From the NCBI RefSeq assembly GCF_001611555.1, contig NZ_LSGP01000013.1:62001-126000 (forward strand): 64,000 nt of DNA, in the 5' to 3' direction. The DNA comes from Anaerosporomusa subterranea (lineage in GTDB: Bacteria; Bacillota; Negativicutes; Sporomusales; Acetonemataceae). The notes under the pieces are model-generated. The model ran no database searches. It was not told the DNA's origin and saw only the letters and a list, made by a program, of their open reading frames with translations. The translations under genes and the position numbers were made by a program. Positions 1 to 9,475 of this stretch are shown piece after piece; positions within the stretch are counted from its first letter, which is position 1, and every line of letters starts with the position of its first letter.

Positions 1-2
1 TT

Positions 3-365
3 CCCTCAGGTAGAAGGACACGGCTATTGATCGCGCCTGGCTCAGCAGTTGAGGCTGAACGGTTCGTGATGGGGCATGTCACAATCGAACCGGGCGGCGG
101 GATACCAAATCATGAACATGCCCAGGAAGAAGTATATTACATACTAGAAGGCTGCGCGACCCTAACGATTGACGGAGAAATAGCGAAACTTCCGGCAGGA
201 ACTGCGGTACACTTGCCGCCACAATCGTTGCATGAGTTAAACAACCAGACACAAGAGCCGATTACCATTCTCTTTGTCTATGCACCCACAGGCATTGTCG
301 ATCACTGGCAAGAAGAGCGGGAAGGACATCTGGTCATTACCAACCCGCCTGACGCCGCGAAATAG
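3..365 (+). CDS. cupin-domain protein, 5' end outside the window
   Basis: The reading frame is open to the window edge, so the start codon lies upstream; the TTG at 27 is internal. The visible 120 residues form a small cupin barrel. Cupin motif 1 is present as HEH followed by an E four residues later and a G in YYILEG, and motif 2 is present as PPQSLHEL plus N. These His and Glu residues are the usual metal ligands. Small cupins may be metal-dependent enzymes or ligand sensors, and the substrate cannot be read here. It ends 10 bases before an Old Yellow Enzyme-type gene and is probably part of the same operon. Confidence 0.8.
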   Translation, partial: PSGRRTRLLIAPGSAVEAERFVMGHVTIEPGGGIPNHEHAQEEVYYILEGCATLTIDGEIAKLPAGTAVHLPPQSLHELNNQTQEPITILFVYAPTGIVDHWQEEREGHLVITNPPDAAK

Positions 366-375
366 GAGGAAAGCA

Positions 376-1743
376 GTGACAGAACACGCAAAGTTTCACT
401 ACCAAAGTCTGCCTGAGCTGCAAGCAGAAGCAGCCAGACTCCAGCTCGACCTACCGTTCAGCCAGGACGTTAGCATTCTGAGCAAACCCTTTATCCTCAA
501 CGGCAAGACTGTGCCCAACCGAATGATCATTCATCCGATGGAAGGCTGCGACGGAACTGCCGATGGCAAACCTGATGAACTAACATTCCGGCGTTACCGC
601 CGCTTTGCCGCTGGCGGAGCCGGTCTCTTGTGGTTTGAGGCGACCGCAGTCGTGCATGAGGGAAGAGCCAACCCGCGTCAAATTACCATTTGTCAGGCTA
701 CTAAAGACTCATTCGCAGCCCTGCTTGCGGACAGTCTTACAGCGGGCCGCGAAGCTAACGGGGCATCATGGCAGCCTTACACTGTACTGCAACTGACTCA
801 TTCTGGACGCTACAGCCGACCGGCGGCCAAGCCGGAACCGATCATTGCTCAGCGGAGCCTAGCGCTAGATCCCAAGTTGTCTGTAGAGCCCCGAGTTATC
901 ACTGATGAGGAGCTCGAAGCGCTGGAAGATAAGTATGTGGAGGCGGCTGTGATTGCGGCTGACATTGGTTTTGACGCAGTGGATGTGAAAAGCTGCCACG
1001 GCTATCTGATCGATGAACTGCTCGGCTCACACACCCGACCCGGAAAATATGGCGGCAGTTTCGAAAACCGCACCCGTTTTCTAGTGAATATCGTGGATAA
1101 GATTCGTCGCCGCTTAGGCGATAGTTTGGCGATTACCCTGAGGCTTAATGCCTATGACTCGATCCCCTATCCCTGCGGTTGGGGAGTTGATAAGGCTGAT
1201 TTTCATAAACCTGATATGAGTGAGCCCATTCGTTTGTTGACCCTATTGCGGGATAAAGGGGTCCGCATGGCAAACCTTAGCGCTGGTAACCCCTACTTCA
1301 ATCCCCATATCGGACGTCCCTATGATATCGGCTCTTATCTGCCGCCGTTTCATCCGTTAGAGAACGCGGCTGTGCTGCTTAATGTCGCCCGCGAGGCTCA
1401 GGTGGCCGTCCCCGAAATGGCGATAATCGGCACTGGCTTCAGTTGGTTCAGGCAGTTCGCCCCCCATGTTGCGGCGGCAGCAATTGAACAAGGCTGGTTT
1501 CAACTGGCAGGATTTGGCCGGCAGGCGTTCGCGTATCCGAGCTTCGCCCACGACATCACTGCTACTGGCGCAATGGATTCGAAAAAAGTCTGCATCGCCT
1601 GCAGCAAATGCACGGTGATCATGCGAGATAGCGGTCGCACCGGTTGCGTAATCCGTGACGCGCAAGTTTATGGGCCGATTTATCGTGAAGGCAGAGAAGG
1701 CAAAGCCACTGCGGAATCAATACATGTGGCTGAACATGTTTAG
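376..1743 (+). CDS. NADH:flavin oxidoreductase, Old Yellow Enzyme family
   Basis: The product has 455 residues and is an FMN-dependent TIM-barrel reductase of the Old Yellow Enzyme / 2,4-dienoyl-CoA reductase N-domain type. Family features include the LTHSGRYSRP segment, the CHGYLIDELL segment and the FENRTRF segment. Near the C-terminus four cysteines are spaced C-x2-C-x2-C-x11-C, resembling the 4Fe-4S site of the dienoyl-CoA reductase branch, but the usual C-terminal FAD/NAD domain is absent. I start it at GTG 376, six bases after AGGAGG (364-369); an upstream in-frame start at 274 would overlap the cupin gene. Likely role: reduction of an activated C=C bond of an unknown substrate. Confidence 0.85.
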   Translation: MTEHAKFHYQSLPELQAEAARLQLDLPFSQDVSILSKPFILNGKTVPNRMIIHPMEGCDGTADGKPDELTFRRYRRFAAGGAGLLWFEATAVVHEGRANPRQITICQATKDSFAALLADSLTAGREANGASWQPYTVLQLTHSGRYSRPAAKPEPIIAQRSLALDPKLSVEPRVITDEELEALEDKYVEAAVIAADIGFDAVDVKSCHGYLIDELLGSHTRPGKYGGSFENRTRFLVNIVDKIRRRLGDSLAITLRLNAYDSIPYPCGWGVDKADFHKPDMSEPIRLLTLLRDKGVRMANLSAGNPYFNPHIGRPYDIGSYLPPFHPLENAAVLLNVAREAQVAVPEMAIIGTGFSWFRQFAPHVAAAAIEQGWFQLAGFGRQAFAYPSFAHDITATGAMDSKKVCIACSKCTVIMRDSGRTGCVIRDAQVYGPIYREGREGKATAESIHVAEHV

Positions 1744-1761
1744 AGTAGAAAGGGTGATCGT

Positions 1762-2850
1762 ATGAAATCACGCGCAATGGTGTTGGAGGCGTTCAATCAG
1801 CCGTTAGTTATGCGGGAGTTTGACATTCAACCACTAGCCGAAGGGGAATTGTTAGTCAAAATTGAAGCCGCCGGCGTTTGCGGCTCTGACGTACATATGC
1901 AAAAAGGGGAAGACCCGCGTACTCCATTACCGATCATCCTCGGCCATGAAGGTGTTGGCCGGATTGTTGCCATGAACGGAGCCAGAAAAACAGTTAACGG
2001 CGAGACGTTGGCCGAAGGCGATCTGATCCTCTGGACGCGCGGCATGGCCTGCAACCATTGTTATGCCTGTGCTGTCCTGCTCGAACCCTGGCTGTGCCAA
2101 GACCGGAAAACCTATGGTATCAATCGAACCTCAAGCCAACCGCCATATCTTAACGGCTGTTATTCCGAATATGTGACTCTGCTCAACAGTGTTGATATCT
2201 ATAAAGCGGCGGCAGACATTGACCCGGCTGTGCTAGTATCAGCCTCGTGCTCTGGCGCGACCATTGCACATGCCTTTGACCACCATGCACCTAAACTTGG
2301 TGACACCGTACTGGTGCAGGGGCCTGGTCCACTCGGTCTGTACGCGATCATGTACGCCAAGAAGCTAGGCGCTTCTCGCGTCATCGTGATCGGCGGCTCT
2401 GGCAACCGACTCGAAATCTGCCGCGATTTTGGCGCCGATGTCATTCTCAACCGCAATACCACCTCAGTCGAAGAACGTCGTCAAGCTATCCTAGACCTTA
2501 CCTACGGGCGCGGCGTCGATATGGCTATTGAAGCGGTTGGTCATCCCAGCGCTGTCCAGGAAGGTCTGAAACTGGTGCGATCCGGTGGTGCCTACCTGTC
2601 GGTCGGTTTCTCACAACCGCCGGGAGAGTGCCAGGTAGACTTCTTTAAAGAAGTCGTCAGTAAAAACCTAAAGATCCAGGGCGTTTGGGTATCAAGCAAT
2701 CGCCATACTCAGCACGCTTTATCAATGGTTCAATCTCAGCCTGAGCTGTTTGCAAAGATGATTACCCATCGGTTCCCGCTAGCCGAGGCAAACGCAGCGT
2801 TGCAATCCATGGCTCAGCGCGATGCGTTGAAAGCTGTCCTAATCCCGTAA
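1762..2850 (+). CDS. zinc-dependent medium-chain alcohol dehydrogenase
   Basis: The 362-residue product belongs to the medium-chain dehydrogenase/reductase superfamily (threonine/sorbitol dehydrogenase-like). Catalytic zinc ligands are visible as Cys40 in GVCGSDVH and His62-Glu63 in GHEGVG. Four structural-zinc cysteines lie at 97, 100, 103 and 112. The Rossmann NAD(P) site is GPGPLG at 187-192. ATG 1762 follows a GAAAGGG ribosome site, and the gene begins 18 bases after the reductase. It probably oxidises or reduces an alcohol/carbonyl intermediate of the pathway encoded by this cluster; the substrate is not deducible. Confidence 0.88.
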   Translation: MKSRAMVLEAFNQPLVMREFDIQPLAEGELLVKIEAAGVCGSDVHMQKGEDPRTPLPIILGHEGVGRIVAMNGARKTVNGETLAEGDLILWTRGMACNHCYACAVLLEPWLCQDRKTYGINRTSSQPPYLNGCYSEYVTLLNSVDIYKAAADIDPAVLVSASCSGATIAHAFDHHAPKLGDTVLVQGPGPLGLYAIMYAKKLGASRVIVIGGSGNRLEICRDFGADVILNRNTTSVEERRQAILDLTYGRGVDMAIEAVGHPSAVQEGLKLVRSGGAYLSVGFSQPPGECQVDFFKEVVSKNLKIQGVWVSSNRHTQHALSMVQSQPELFAKMITHRFPLAEANAALQSMAQRDALKAVLIP

Positions 2851-2928
2851 CCTGTATGTCAAGGGAAGCGCCCTAACATAACCCCTTTCGCAGGTTTTGC
2901 GAAAAAAGAAGTTAGAGGAGGAGAAAAG

Positions 2929-4107
2929 GTGAAAAAACTGTTTCAAAAAAAGATTGCGATGGCAACTCTCGTGTTGTTAGTCGCGGGCCTGGTTGCACTC
3001 ACCGGCTGTAGCTCAGCGCCGCAGGAAATCGTCATCGGCAACCTGCAGGACGTCAGCGGACCCACATCCGTACTCGGTAACGCCGTAACTCGCGGCGCTG
3101 AACTGGCGGTGGCCAAAATCAACGCTTCTGGCGGCATCGACGGCAAGAAAATCAAACTGATCACTCTCGATACCAAAGGTGATGTGCAGGAATCCATTAA
3201 AGCCTATAATCGCTTGGTCGATCAAGAAAAAGCCATCGCGATTGTTGGACCTCCCGTCTCCAATATCGGTCTGGCTTTGGCTCCGATCGCCAACCAAAAG
3301 AAAGTCGCCATTATCGGCAGCTTTATCGATCCCCGTGTAACTGTAGGTCAGGATGGCAAAGCCAATCCATCCATGTTCTTGATGCAGCCGTCGAGCGTTC
3401 AGTATGGCGAGATTATGGCTGGCTATGCGGTAGAAAAACTCAATCTGAAGAAAATTGCCATACTCTACGATCAATCGAACGCCTTCGCCGTGTCGTTAAT
3501 CAAGCCATTCAAAGCGTATGCTGAGAAAAACGGCGCTAAGATTATCACCGAGCAAGTCTATGCTAAAGGCGATAAAGACTTCAAAACCCAACTGCAGAAA
3601 ATTAAAGATTCGGGCGCTGACTCCCTATATGTCCCCAACTACACGCAAGACCTTGTTATTACCGTTAAACAGCGCAAACAAGTCGGTCTCGATATTCCTC
3701 TGATTGGCGCGCTGGACTTCGCTCCGCCGTTCGCCGATCTCGTTAACGATCCGGAAGCGGCTACTAACGCCTATTTCGCTAACAACTTCTCCGAATCCGA
3801 GCCACAACTAGCCGAAGTGCATAAAGCTTACAAAGAAAAATACAAAGAAGACCCCATCAATAAAGCGTATCTCGGCTATGACAAAATTCTCCTGATCGCT
3901 AACGCCACTAAATTGGGCGGCGGCGTAACGGCTGAAGGAGTTATCAAAGGCCTCAATCAAACTAAAGATTTCAAAGCTACAACTGGTGTTATCACTCTCT
4001 CTCCAGAGACTCACCAACCGGTTGGTCTGACCATGGTTATGTACAAGATAGAGAAGGGCAAATATGTCGAACTCGGCCGCTATAGCCCTGAGAGTCACAA
4101 AAAATAA
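2929..4107 (+). CDS. branched-chain amino acid-type ABC transporter, substrate-binding lipoprotein
   Basis: The 392-residue product is a Peripla_BP_6 (LivJ/LivK-like) solute receptor. It begins with a lysine-rich lipoprotein signal peptide and a lipobox LTGC with Cys27 as the lipidated residue, so it should be membrane-anchored on the outer face of the inner membrane. GTG 2929 follows GGAGGAG (2917-2923). It heads the importer block LivJ-H-M-G-F. Liv-type importers also carry aromatic acids, amides and short dicarboxylates. The flanking redox enzymes suggest a substrate other than leucine, which is inference. Confidence 0.88.
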   Translation: MKKLFQKKIAMATLVLLVAGLVALTGCSSAPQEIVIGNLQDVSGPTSVLGNAVTRGAELAVAKINASGGIDGKKIKLITLDTKGDVQESIKAYNRLVDQEKAIAIVGPPVSNIGLALAPIANQKKVAIIGSFIDPRVTVGQDGKANPSMFLMQPSSVQYGEIMAGYAVEKLNLKKIAILYDQSNAFAVSLIKPFKAYAEKNGAKIITEQVYAKGDKDFKTQLQKIKDSGADSLYVPNYTQDLVITVKQRKQVGLDIPLIGALDFAPPFADLVNDPEAATNAYFANNFSESEPQLAEVHKAYKEKYKEDPINKAYLGYDKILLIANATKLGGGVTAEGVIKGLNQTKDFKATTGVITLSPETHQPVGLTMVMYKIEKGKYVELGRYSPESHKK

Positions 4108-4128
4108 TAACTGAAGTTGCCAGACTGT

Positions 4129-4157
4129 GCGTGGAACGCTTGCTGAGCGTTCCGCGC
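4129..4157 (+). other. stable intergenic hairpin between receptor and permease genes
   Basis: A 12-bp stem (4129-4140 with 4146-4157, one G-U pair) encloses a 5-base loop and is not followed by a U-run. Hairpins in this position commonly protect the abundant binding-protein transcript from 3' decay and lower expression of the permease genes. That role is inferred here. Confidence 0.5.
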
Positions 4158-4208
4158 CGGTCCTCTTCCTACGGAATCGCATTGAAGTCAGAACAGGAGG
4201 TCAAGTAA

Positions 4209-5099
4209 GTGAGCTTACAACAACTCGTTAATGGCATGTCTCTCGGCTCTGTCTATGCGCTGATTGCCGTGGGTTTTGCGATGGTATTCAATATTCTCAA
4301 GTTCTCAAACTTTTCCCACGGTGGTTTGATGACGCTAACCGCCTACATCGGCTATGTAGGCACGATCTTGTTCGTTAAGCAGCTAGATTCCATTCCGCTG
4401 TTCTTAGCGACCATTACAACCGCGGCGATTGCCGGCGGCGTAGTTGCCATGGGCGTTGAGCGGGTCGCGTTTCGTCGACTGCGTAACAACAACAGCCCGG
4501 TCATCTATTACTTTATCTCCTCGATTACCATGGGTATCTTGATGGAGAACTTAGTCACCGTTTTTGCCAGCAGTAATTTTTACTCATATCCAAAGTTCTT
4601 TGCATCGACTGCCATCACATTTTTGTCAATTACTATCGCAGTTTCTGATCTTCTGATGCTGCTTTTTTCTACCTGTGCGTTGTGTATTATCATGTGGGTG
4701 CTGTATAAGACAAAAATCGGCCTGGCCATACGCGCACTATCGTATGATGTCAATACTGCCAGTTTGATGGGGATGGACCCGAACTTCGTGGTCATGGTTA
4801 CCTTCATCGCGTCTGGCGTGCTTGGCGGCATTAGCGGCGTGTTCCTGGGCATTAACTATACGCTTTATCCGCAGTTGGGACAACTGATTGTTAAAGGCTT
4901 TATTGCCTCGGTTATCGGCGGTCTAGGCAGCATCACCGGCGCTATGATTGGCGCGGTGCTGTTAGGCGTGGTAGAGGTTACGCTCATTGGTCTGGTCGGA
5001 GCGGGAATTGCGCCTGCATTCCTTTTCATCATCATGCTCTTGTTCCTGTTGATTCGTCCACGCGGCATCGCTGGCGTTATCGTACAGGAAAAAGCGTAA
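4209..5099 (+). CDS. livH: branched-chain-type ABC transporter permease (LivH family)
   Basis: A 296-residue integral membrane protein with about eight hydrophobic segments and the typical LivH opening QQLVNGMSLGSVYALIAVG. It pairs with the LivM-like subunit downstream to form the inner-membrane channel. GTG 4209 is eight bases after AGGAGG (4195-4200). Only 16 bases separate it from livM, so the genes are surely co-transcribed. The symbol denotes family, not proven substrate. Confidence 0.88.
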   Translation: MSLQQLVNGMSLGSVYALIAVGFAMVFNILKFSNFSHGGLMTLTAYIGYVGTILFVKQLDSIPLFLATITTAAIAGGVVAMGVERVAFRRLRNNNSPVIYYFISSITMGILMENLVTVFASSNFYSYPKFFASTAITFLSITIAVSDLLMLLFSTCALCIIMWVLYKTKIGLAIRALSYDVNTASLMGMDPNFVVMVTFIASGVLGGISGVFLGINYTLYPQLGQLIVKGFIASVIGGLGSITGAMIGAVLLGVVEVTLIGLVGAGIAPAFLFIIMLLFLLIRPRGIAGVIVQEKA

Positions 5100-5115
5100 G
5101 AAGGAGGCTGCCACT

Positions 5116-5976
5116 TTGGATTATGTCATTACCACTCTTACTTTCTCCGGCATTACGCTGATTGGTGTCATGGGCGCCTATATGGTCACAGGTTTGACTG
5201 GATTATTCTCCTTTGGGCAAGCGGCTTTTATGGCAGTAGGCGCGTACGTATCCGCTGTGCTGGTTAAAAATTTTGCCATGCCCTTCCCGCTTGCGGTATT
5301 AGCGGCCGTCCTCGTCGGCCTGACTGCTGGCGCACTAGTTGGCATACCAACGATTCGGCTGCGCCGGGACTATATTTCTCTGGTTACCTTCGGTTTCGGC
5401 GAAGCCATCATCTCCGTTTTGAATAATTCAGCGAACATAACTGGCGGCGCGATGGGGCTTTCGGGCATTCCCCAATACACGAACTTTTTGGTCGTGCTGG
5501 TCAGCGTCCTGGTCTGCTTGTTCATCGTAGTTGGCTACAAATACTCGAAGTACGGACGCCAATGTTTGGCTCTTCGCAGTGACGAATTGGCTGCAAAATC
5601 CATGGGAATCAATGTGGCTCGGCTGAAACTGACCACCTTTTTACTTGCCAGCGTGATCACCAGTTATGCTGGCGTCCTGTATGGCTTTTATACCACCTAT
5701 GTCGAGCCGGGAACCTTCGGCTGGGTCGTCTCTGCAGAATGGCTGATTATCGTCTTCGTCGGCGGCATCAATAGCTTGACCGGCGCAGTTTTCGCGACCA
5801 TCGTGCTGACCGGGTTGCCGGAACTACTACGCTTTGCCTCCGAGTGGCGCGTGACGATTTATTGCGTGATTGTGCTTCTCATCATCAACTACCGTCAGGC
5901 AGGAATTTTTGGCGAGTATGAACTATCCTACAGCAGCCTGAGGCAACTATTCAGGAAAGGGGCTAAGACTGCATGA
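5116..5976 (+). CDS. livM: branched-chain-type ABC transporter permease (LivM family)
   Basis: A 286-residue membrane protein with the LivM core GLFSFGQAAFMAVGAYV and the cytoplasmic loop GRQCLALRSDELAAKSMGI that couples to the ATPase. It starts at TTG 5116, eight bases after AAGGAGG (5101-5107). Its stop overlaps the livG start in ATGA. It is the second channel subunit of the importer. Confidence 0.87.
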   Translation: MDYVITTLTFSGITLIGVMGAYMVTGLTGLFSFGQAAFMAVGAYVSAVLVKNFAMPFPLAVLAAVLVGLTAGALVGIPTIRLRRDYISLVTFGFGEAIISVLNNSANITGGAMGLSGIPQYTNFLVVLVSVLVCLFIVVGYKYSKYGRQCLALRSDELAAKSMGINVARLKLTTFLLASVITSYAGVLYGFYTTYVEPGTFGWVVSAEWLIIVFVGGINSLTGAVFATIVLTGLPELLRFASEWRVTIYCVIVLLIINYRQAGIFGEYELSYSSLRQLFRKGAKTA

Positions 5977-6752
5977 TTCGGCTAGAAGCGCAACATATTT
6001 CAAAATCGTTCGGCGGCGTAAAGGCTGTGCAGGACTTTTCCTTCCAACTCAATCAACATGAAATTGTCAGCATTATCGGACCTAACGGCGCAGGAAAAAC
6101 CACAGCTTTTAACCTGTTGACTGGCGTGTATGAGATAGACTCCGGCAAGATATTGCTTGATGGACAGGATATAACTGGTCTGCAGCAACATCAAATTGCA
6201 AAAGCGGGCATCGCCCGCACATTTCAGAATATCCGTCTGTTTAAGGGACTTAATGTCATCGAAAACGTCATGACGGCGGCAGATCCGCTTTCTTCCTATA
6301 ATCTCTTTGATGCCATCATCTCAAGTCGGCGTAAGCAGTCACGGGAGGCAGAAGTACGTGAACTGAGTCGCAACTATCTGAAAACTGTTGGGCTGACGGG
6401 ATATGAAAATGAAAAGCCGGAAAACTTATCCTACGGCTTGCAGAGAAAACTGGAAATCGCCCGGGCTCTCGCGACCCAGCCGAAAGTCCTCTTGCTTGAT
6501 GAACCGGCAGCAGGACTCAATCCCAGTGAAGTTAGAGACTTTATTTCCTTGGTAAGAGAACTGAGGGATGAATTCCAGTTTTCGATCGTCATTATCGAAC
6601 ACCGGATGGAAGTTATCATGGAGCTGTCGAAACGCATTTATGTGCTTAACTTCGGCAAGCTTCTCGCCAGCGGCACGCCGGATGAAATCCGTAATAACAA
6701 AGAAGTGCTGGAGGCCTATATCGGAGAGGAGGACCCGGCATGCTTACTGTAA
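5973..6752 (+). CDS. livG: ABC transporter ATP-binding protein (LivG family)
   Basis: A 259-residue ATPase. Walker A is GPNGAGKTT (residues 36-44), the signature region is LSYGLQRKLEIARAL, Walker B is VLLLDEP, and the H-loop is IIEHRME. The signature LSYG replaces the commoner LSGG, as is frequent in LivG proteins. ATGA overlap with livM indicates translational coupling. It energises the Liv-type importer together with LivF. Confidence 0.9.
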   Translation: MIRLEAQHISKSFGGVKAVQDFSFQLNQHEIVSIIGPNGAGKTTAFNLLTGVYEIDSGKILLDGQDITGLQQHQIAKAGIARTFQNIRLFKGLNVIENVMTAADPLSSYNLFDAIISSRRKQSREAEVRELSRNYLKTVGLTGYENEKPENLSYGLQRKLEIARALATQPKVLLLDEPAAGLNPSEVRDFISLVRELRDEFQFSIVIIEHRMEVIMELSKRIYVLNFGKLLASGTPDEIRNNKEVLEAYIGEEDPACLL

Positions 6753-7447
6753 AAGACCTGCATGTTTCTTACGGCCACATTCAGGCGCTTGAAGGAGTTA
6801 GCTTGGAGGTGCCAGAAGGTAAAATCATCAGTATTATCGGCTCGAATGGCGCGGGTAAGACCACTCTCCTTAACACCATCTCAGGAATTGTCAAGCAAAA
6901 GGCAGGAACCATTGAGTTTGAGGGCCAGACGCTAACTCGCGCCGCTCATCAGGTCGTCAAGCTTGGTTTGGTACATGTACCTGAGGGGCGTAAAATTTTT
7001 TCCGGACTTACAGTAAAAGAGAACCTCTATGCCGGCGCTTTTATCGCCAAAGACAAAGCCAAGGTAGAGGAAAACATCGAAAAAATGTATAAGATGTATC
7101 CCATCTTAGAGAAACGTCAGAACCAGCATGCAGGCACACTTTCCGGCGGTGAGCAGCAAATGCTGGCCATTTGCCGCGGGCTAATGTCTGAACCGAAGAT
7201 GATTCTTCTTGATGAGCCGTCTCTCGGATTAGCGCCTATTATAGTCCAAGGCGTTTTCGAGTTGATTAAACAAATTAGCGCGCAAGGCCTTACTGTCATG
7301 CTCGTCGAGCAGAACGCGAAAAAAGCGCTAGCTCTCTGCGACTATGCCTATGTACTTGAAAACGGCAAAATTGTCGTGCAAGGATTGGGCAAAGAACTTT
7401 TGTGCGATGATCGCATCAAAAAAGCCTATCTGGGCGAACGTGCTTAA
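6740..7447 (+). CDS. livF: ABC transporter ATP-binding protein (LivF family)
   Basis: A 235-residue ATPase with Walker A GSNGAGKTT (34-42), signature LSGGEQQMLAICRGL, Walker B ILLDEPSLGLAP and H-loop VEQNAKKAL. It overlaps the end of livG by 13 bases and has GAGAGGAGG just upstream inside livG. It is the second ATPase of the importer. Confidence 0.9.
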   Translation: MLTVKDLHVSYGHIQALEGVSLEVPEGKIISIIGSNGAGKTTLLNTISGIVKQKAGTIEFEGQTLTRAAHQVVKLGLVHVPEGRKIFSGLTVKENLYAGAFIAKDKAKVEENIEKMYKMYPILEKRQNQHAGTLSGGEQQMLAICRGLMSEPKMILLDEPSLGLAPIIVQGVFELIKQISAQGLTVMLVEQNAKKALALCDYAYVLENGKIVVQGLGKELLCDDRIKKAYLGERA

Positions 7448-7471
7448 ATAGCGTAGACTGGGAGGAGAAGT

Positions 7472-9298
7472 ATGGATAATCGTACCTGCGACATTCTGAT
7501 TGTTGGTAGCGGCGGTGCTAGTCTTAGGGCTGCCATTGCAGCCTATGAATATAATCCTAAGCTGAGAATCATTGTTGCTACTAAAGGCGTGTTTGGAAAA
7601 AGCGGCGTAACAGCACTGTCCTGCTCTGACCGGATGGCGTTTCACGCAACCCTAGAGAATACTGAGCCGGGCGGAAGCGATGCCTGGAAATACCATGCGG
7701 ATGACATCTACCGCATTGGCGGCAAAGTGTCTGATTATAACCTGGCGGCAATTATGGCGAAAGAGGCCAAAGATGCGTTCCATTATCTCGACAGCCTGAA
7801 CGTACCATTTGTCAAAAAGAACGGGATTGTTGATCAGTTTGTCACAGACGGCTCTGACTATGCCCGCGCCTGTTACACCGGGCCCAAGACCGCTGTGCAT
7901 ATTCAGGAGGGGCTGCTCCGCCGCTTCAGCGAGATTACCAACATCGAAGTCATTCCTTACTGCATGGTGGCGAAGCTTGTCGTCCGCGATAACAATATAG
8001 TCGGCTCAATTGCCATTGACACAAGGGAAAAGGATCCTGCTAAAGCGGCCTTCACCATCGCAACCGGCGCGGTCATCCTTGCGACAGGAGGCGGCGGTAT
8101 GATGTATACGCATAACGTATTCCCGGCACCTATGACAGGGGATGGTTGTGCACTTGCCTATGAAGCCGGAGCGGAACTCGTCAATCTTGAGTTCATTCAA
8201 ATCGGTATCGCTTCCACGGCCACCAAATTTAACTGCTCCGGCAGCATGATGCGTGCCATTCCTCGTCTTATAAATGAGGACGGCAATGAGTTTTTAGCGA
8301 AGTACTTCCCAGAAGGTACTAGCCTGGCCGAGGTATACAACATTCTATTCAAAAAAGGCGCGAGTTGGCCGGTGTCTTATGAGCATAAGACGCACATCAT
8401 TGATATCGCTCTCTATAAAGAAGTCATGGCTGGGCGCAAAGTGTATCTTGATTACAGCAAAAATCCGCAAGGGTTCCGCTTCGGACTGCTGTCAGAGGAA
8501 AACCAGGCTCGCTACTGCCGTGAGATGAGCCGAGACCTAGGTGATGAGGCGAGAAAAGCGACACCTCTGCAACGCCTTAAGGAGATTAACCCGGCGTCGA
8601 TAGAGTGGTTTAAAGACCGCGGTATCGATTTACTACAGGGAGATGTAATTGAAGTTGCCGCATGTGCTCAGCATTTTCAGGGCGGCGTCAAAATTGACAC
8701 TCGCGGTCGAACCACAGTCAACGGATTGTGGGCGGCCGGAGAATCCGCAGGCGGTCAGCATGGCGCTAACCGGCCTGGAGGCAACGCGCTCTTAGATTGC
8801 CAAGTCTACGGTAAGATCGCCGGAGAAGATGCGGCTAAACAGGCAAAAGCTATACCGGTAGATGATAGCGTTTTAGCTGGAGAAGCCGCTACGTTTATTC
8901 AGAACGTCGAGGCGGCCACATCAGGCGAAATCCCGGCGAGGCAGGCCAGAAAAGAGCTTCAATCAATTGTCGAAGAAAGTGTTGGTATTGTCCGCACCGA
9001 AGCAGGACTTCGCCAGGGTATCGAAGAACTCAATGCTTTTTCAGCCAAGCGCTTCTATATCGACGGGCCGGGGCTCTACTACTTTCTTGAAAATTCTAGT
9101 ATGATTACTGTTGCTAAACTGGTGCTCGCCGCCGCGCTCTTGCGGGATGAAAGTCGCGGACCTCACCTGCGCTTTGCGGACTATACCGATAATACACCGA
9201 TCGGCCGCAAAGACGGTGAATGGGAGAAGTACATTGTCATAAAAAAGGTAGATGGCGAGATGCGACTGGAAAAGAGAATGCCGCAACTGCCGGACTAG
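7472..9298 (+). CDS. FAD-dependent oxidoreductase, fumarate reductase/succinate dehydrogenase flavoprotein family
   Basis: The 608-residue flavoprotein opens with the FAD dinucleotide fold ILIVGSGGASLRAA. It has the family segment AQHFQGG, the isoalloxazine-binding GGQHGANRPGGNALLD region, and a C-terminal SRGPHLR motif typical of SdhA/FrdA and aspartate oxidase. No signal peptide and no adjacent iron-sulfur or membrane subunit are seen, so it is probably a soluble cytoplasmic oxidoreductase. ATG 7472 follows GGGAGGAG. It is the last gene before a strong terminator and likely acts on the substrate imported by the Liv system. Confidence 0.82.
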   Translation: MDNRTCDILIVGSGGASLRAAIAAYEYNPKLRIIVATKGVFGKSGVTALSCSDRMAFHATLENTEPGGSDAWKYHADDIYRIGGKVSDYNLAAIMAKEAKDAFHYLDSLNVPFVKKNGIVDQFVTDGSDYARACYTGPKTAVHIQEGLLRRFSEITNIEVIPYCMVAKLVVRDNNIVGSIAIDTREKDPAKAAFTIATGAVILATGGGGMMYTHNVFPAPMTGDGCALAYEAGAELVNLEFIQIGIASTATKFNCSGSMMRAIPRLINEDGNEFLAKYFPEGTSLAEVYNILFKKGASWPVSYEHKTHIIDIALYKEVMAGRKVYLDYSKNPQGFRFGLLSEENQARYCREMSRDLGDEARKATPLQRLKEINPASIEWFKDRGIDLLQGDVIEVAACAQHFQGGVKIDTRGRTTVNGLWAAGESAGGQHGANRPGGNALLDCQVYGKIAGEDAAKQAKAIPVDDSVLAGEAATFIQNVEAATSGEIPARQARKELQSIVEESVGIVRTEAGLRQGIEELNAFSAKRFYIDGPGLYYFLENSSMITVAKLVLAAALLRDESRGPHLRFADYTDNTPIGRKDGEWEKYIVIKKVDGEMRLEKRMPQLPD

Positions 9299-9328
9299 AT
9301 AGAGTTCCGCCGTTAATATCACTCTTTT

Positions 9329-9356
9329 GGGCACGCAATAACGTGCCCTTTTTATT
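9329..9356 (+). terminator. Rho-independent terminator of the Liv/oxidoreductase operon
   Basis: A perfect 7-bp GGGCACG/CGTGCCC stem (9329-9335 with 9342-9348), six-base loop and a following T-rich tract mark the end of the operon. Confidence 0.9.
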
Positions 9357-9475
9357 TTCCTCCTGCAGACTTGGTAGGAATGACCAATCTTCACGGCGAA
9401 TAAGGACAAAAAGAAATAGTACACAGTCATTTGGACATAATGTCTAGGAGAAACGGTAACAGGGGGTATTTTCTT

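Noticed and set aside
2886-2904. TTTCGCA/TGCGAAA hairpin upstream of the Liv receptor gene
   Set aside because: The stem is short and followed by an A-run instead of a T-run on the plus strand; there is no sign that it terminates or regulates.
9432-9446. GGACA-TAA-TGTCT palindrome before the M20 amidohydrolase, similar to the sigma54 operator core
   Set aside because: The outer bases deviate from the TAGACA core and no -24/-12 element lies downstream of it, so membership in the sigma54 regulon is not supported.
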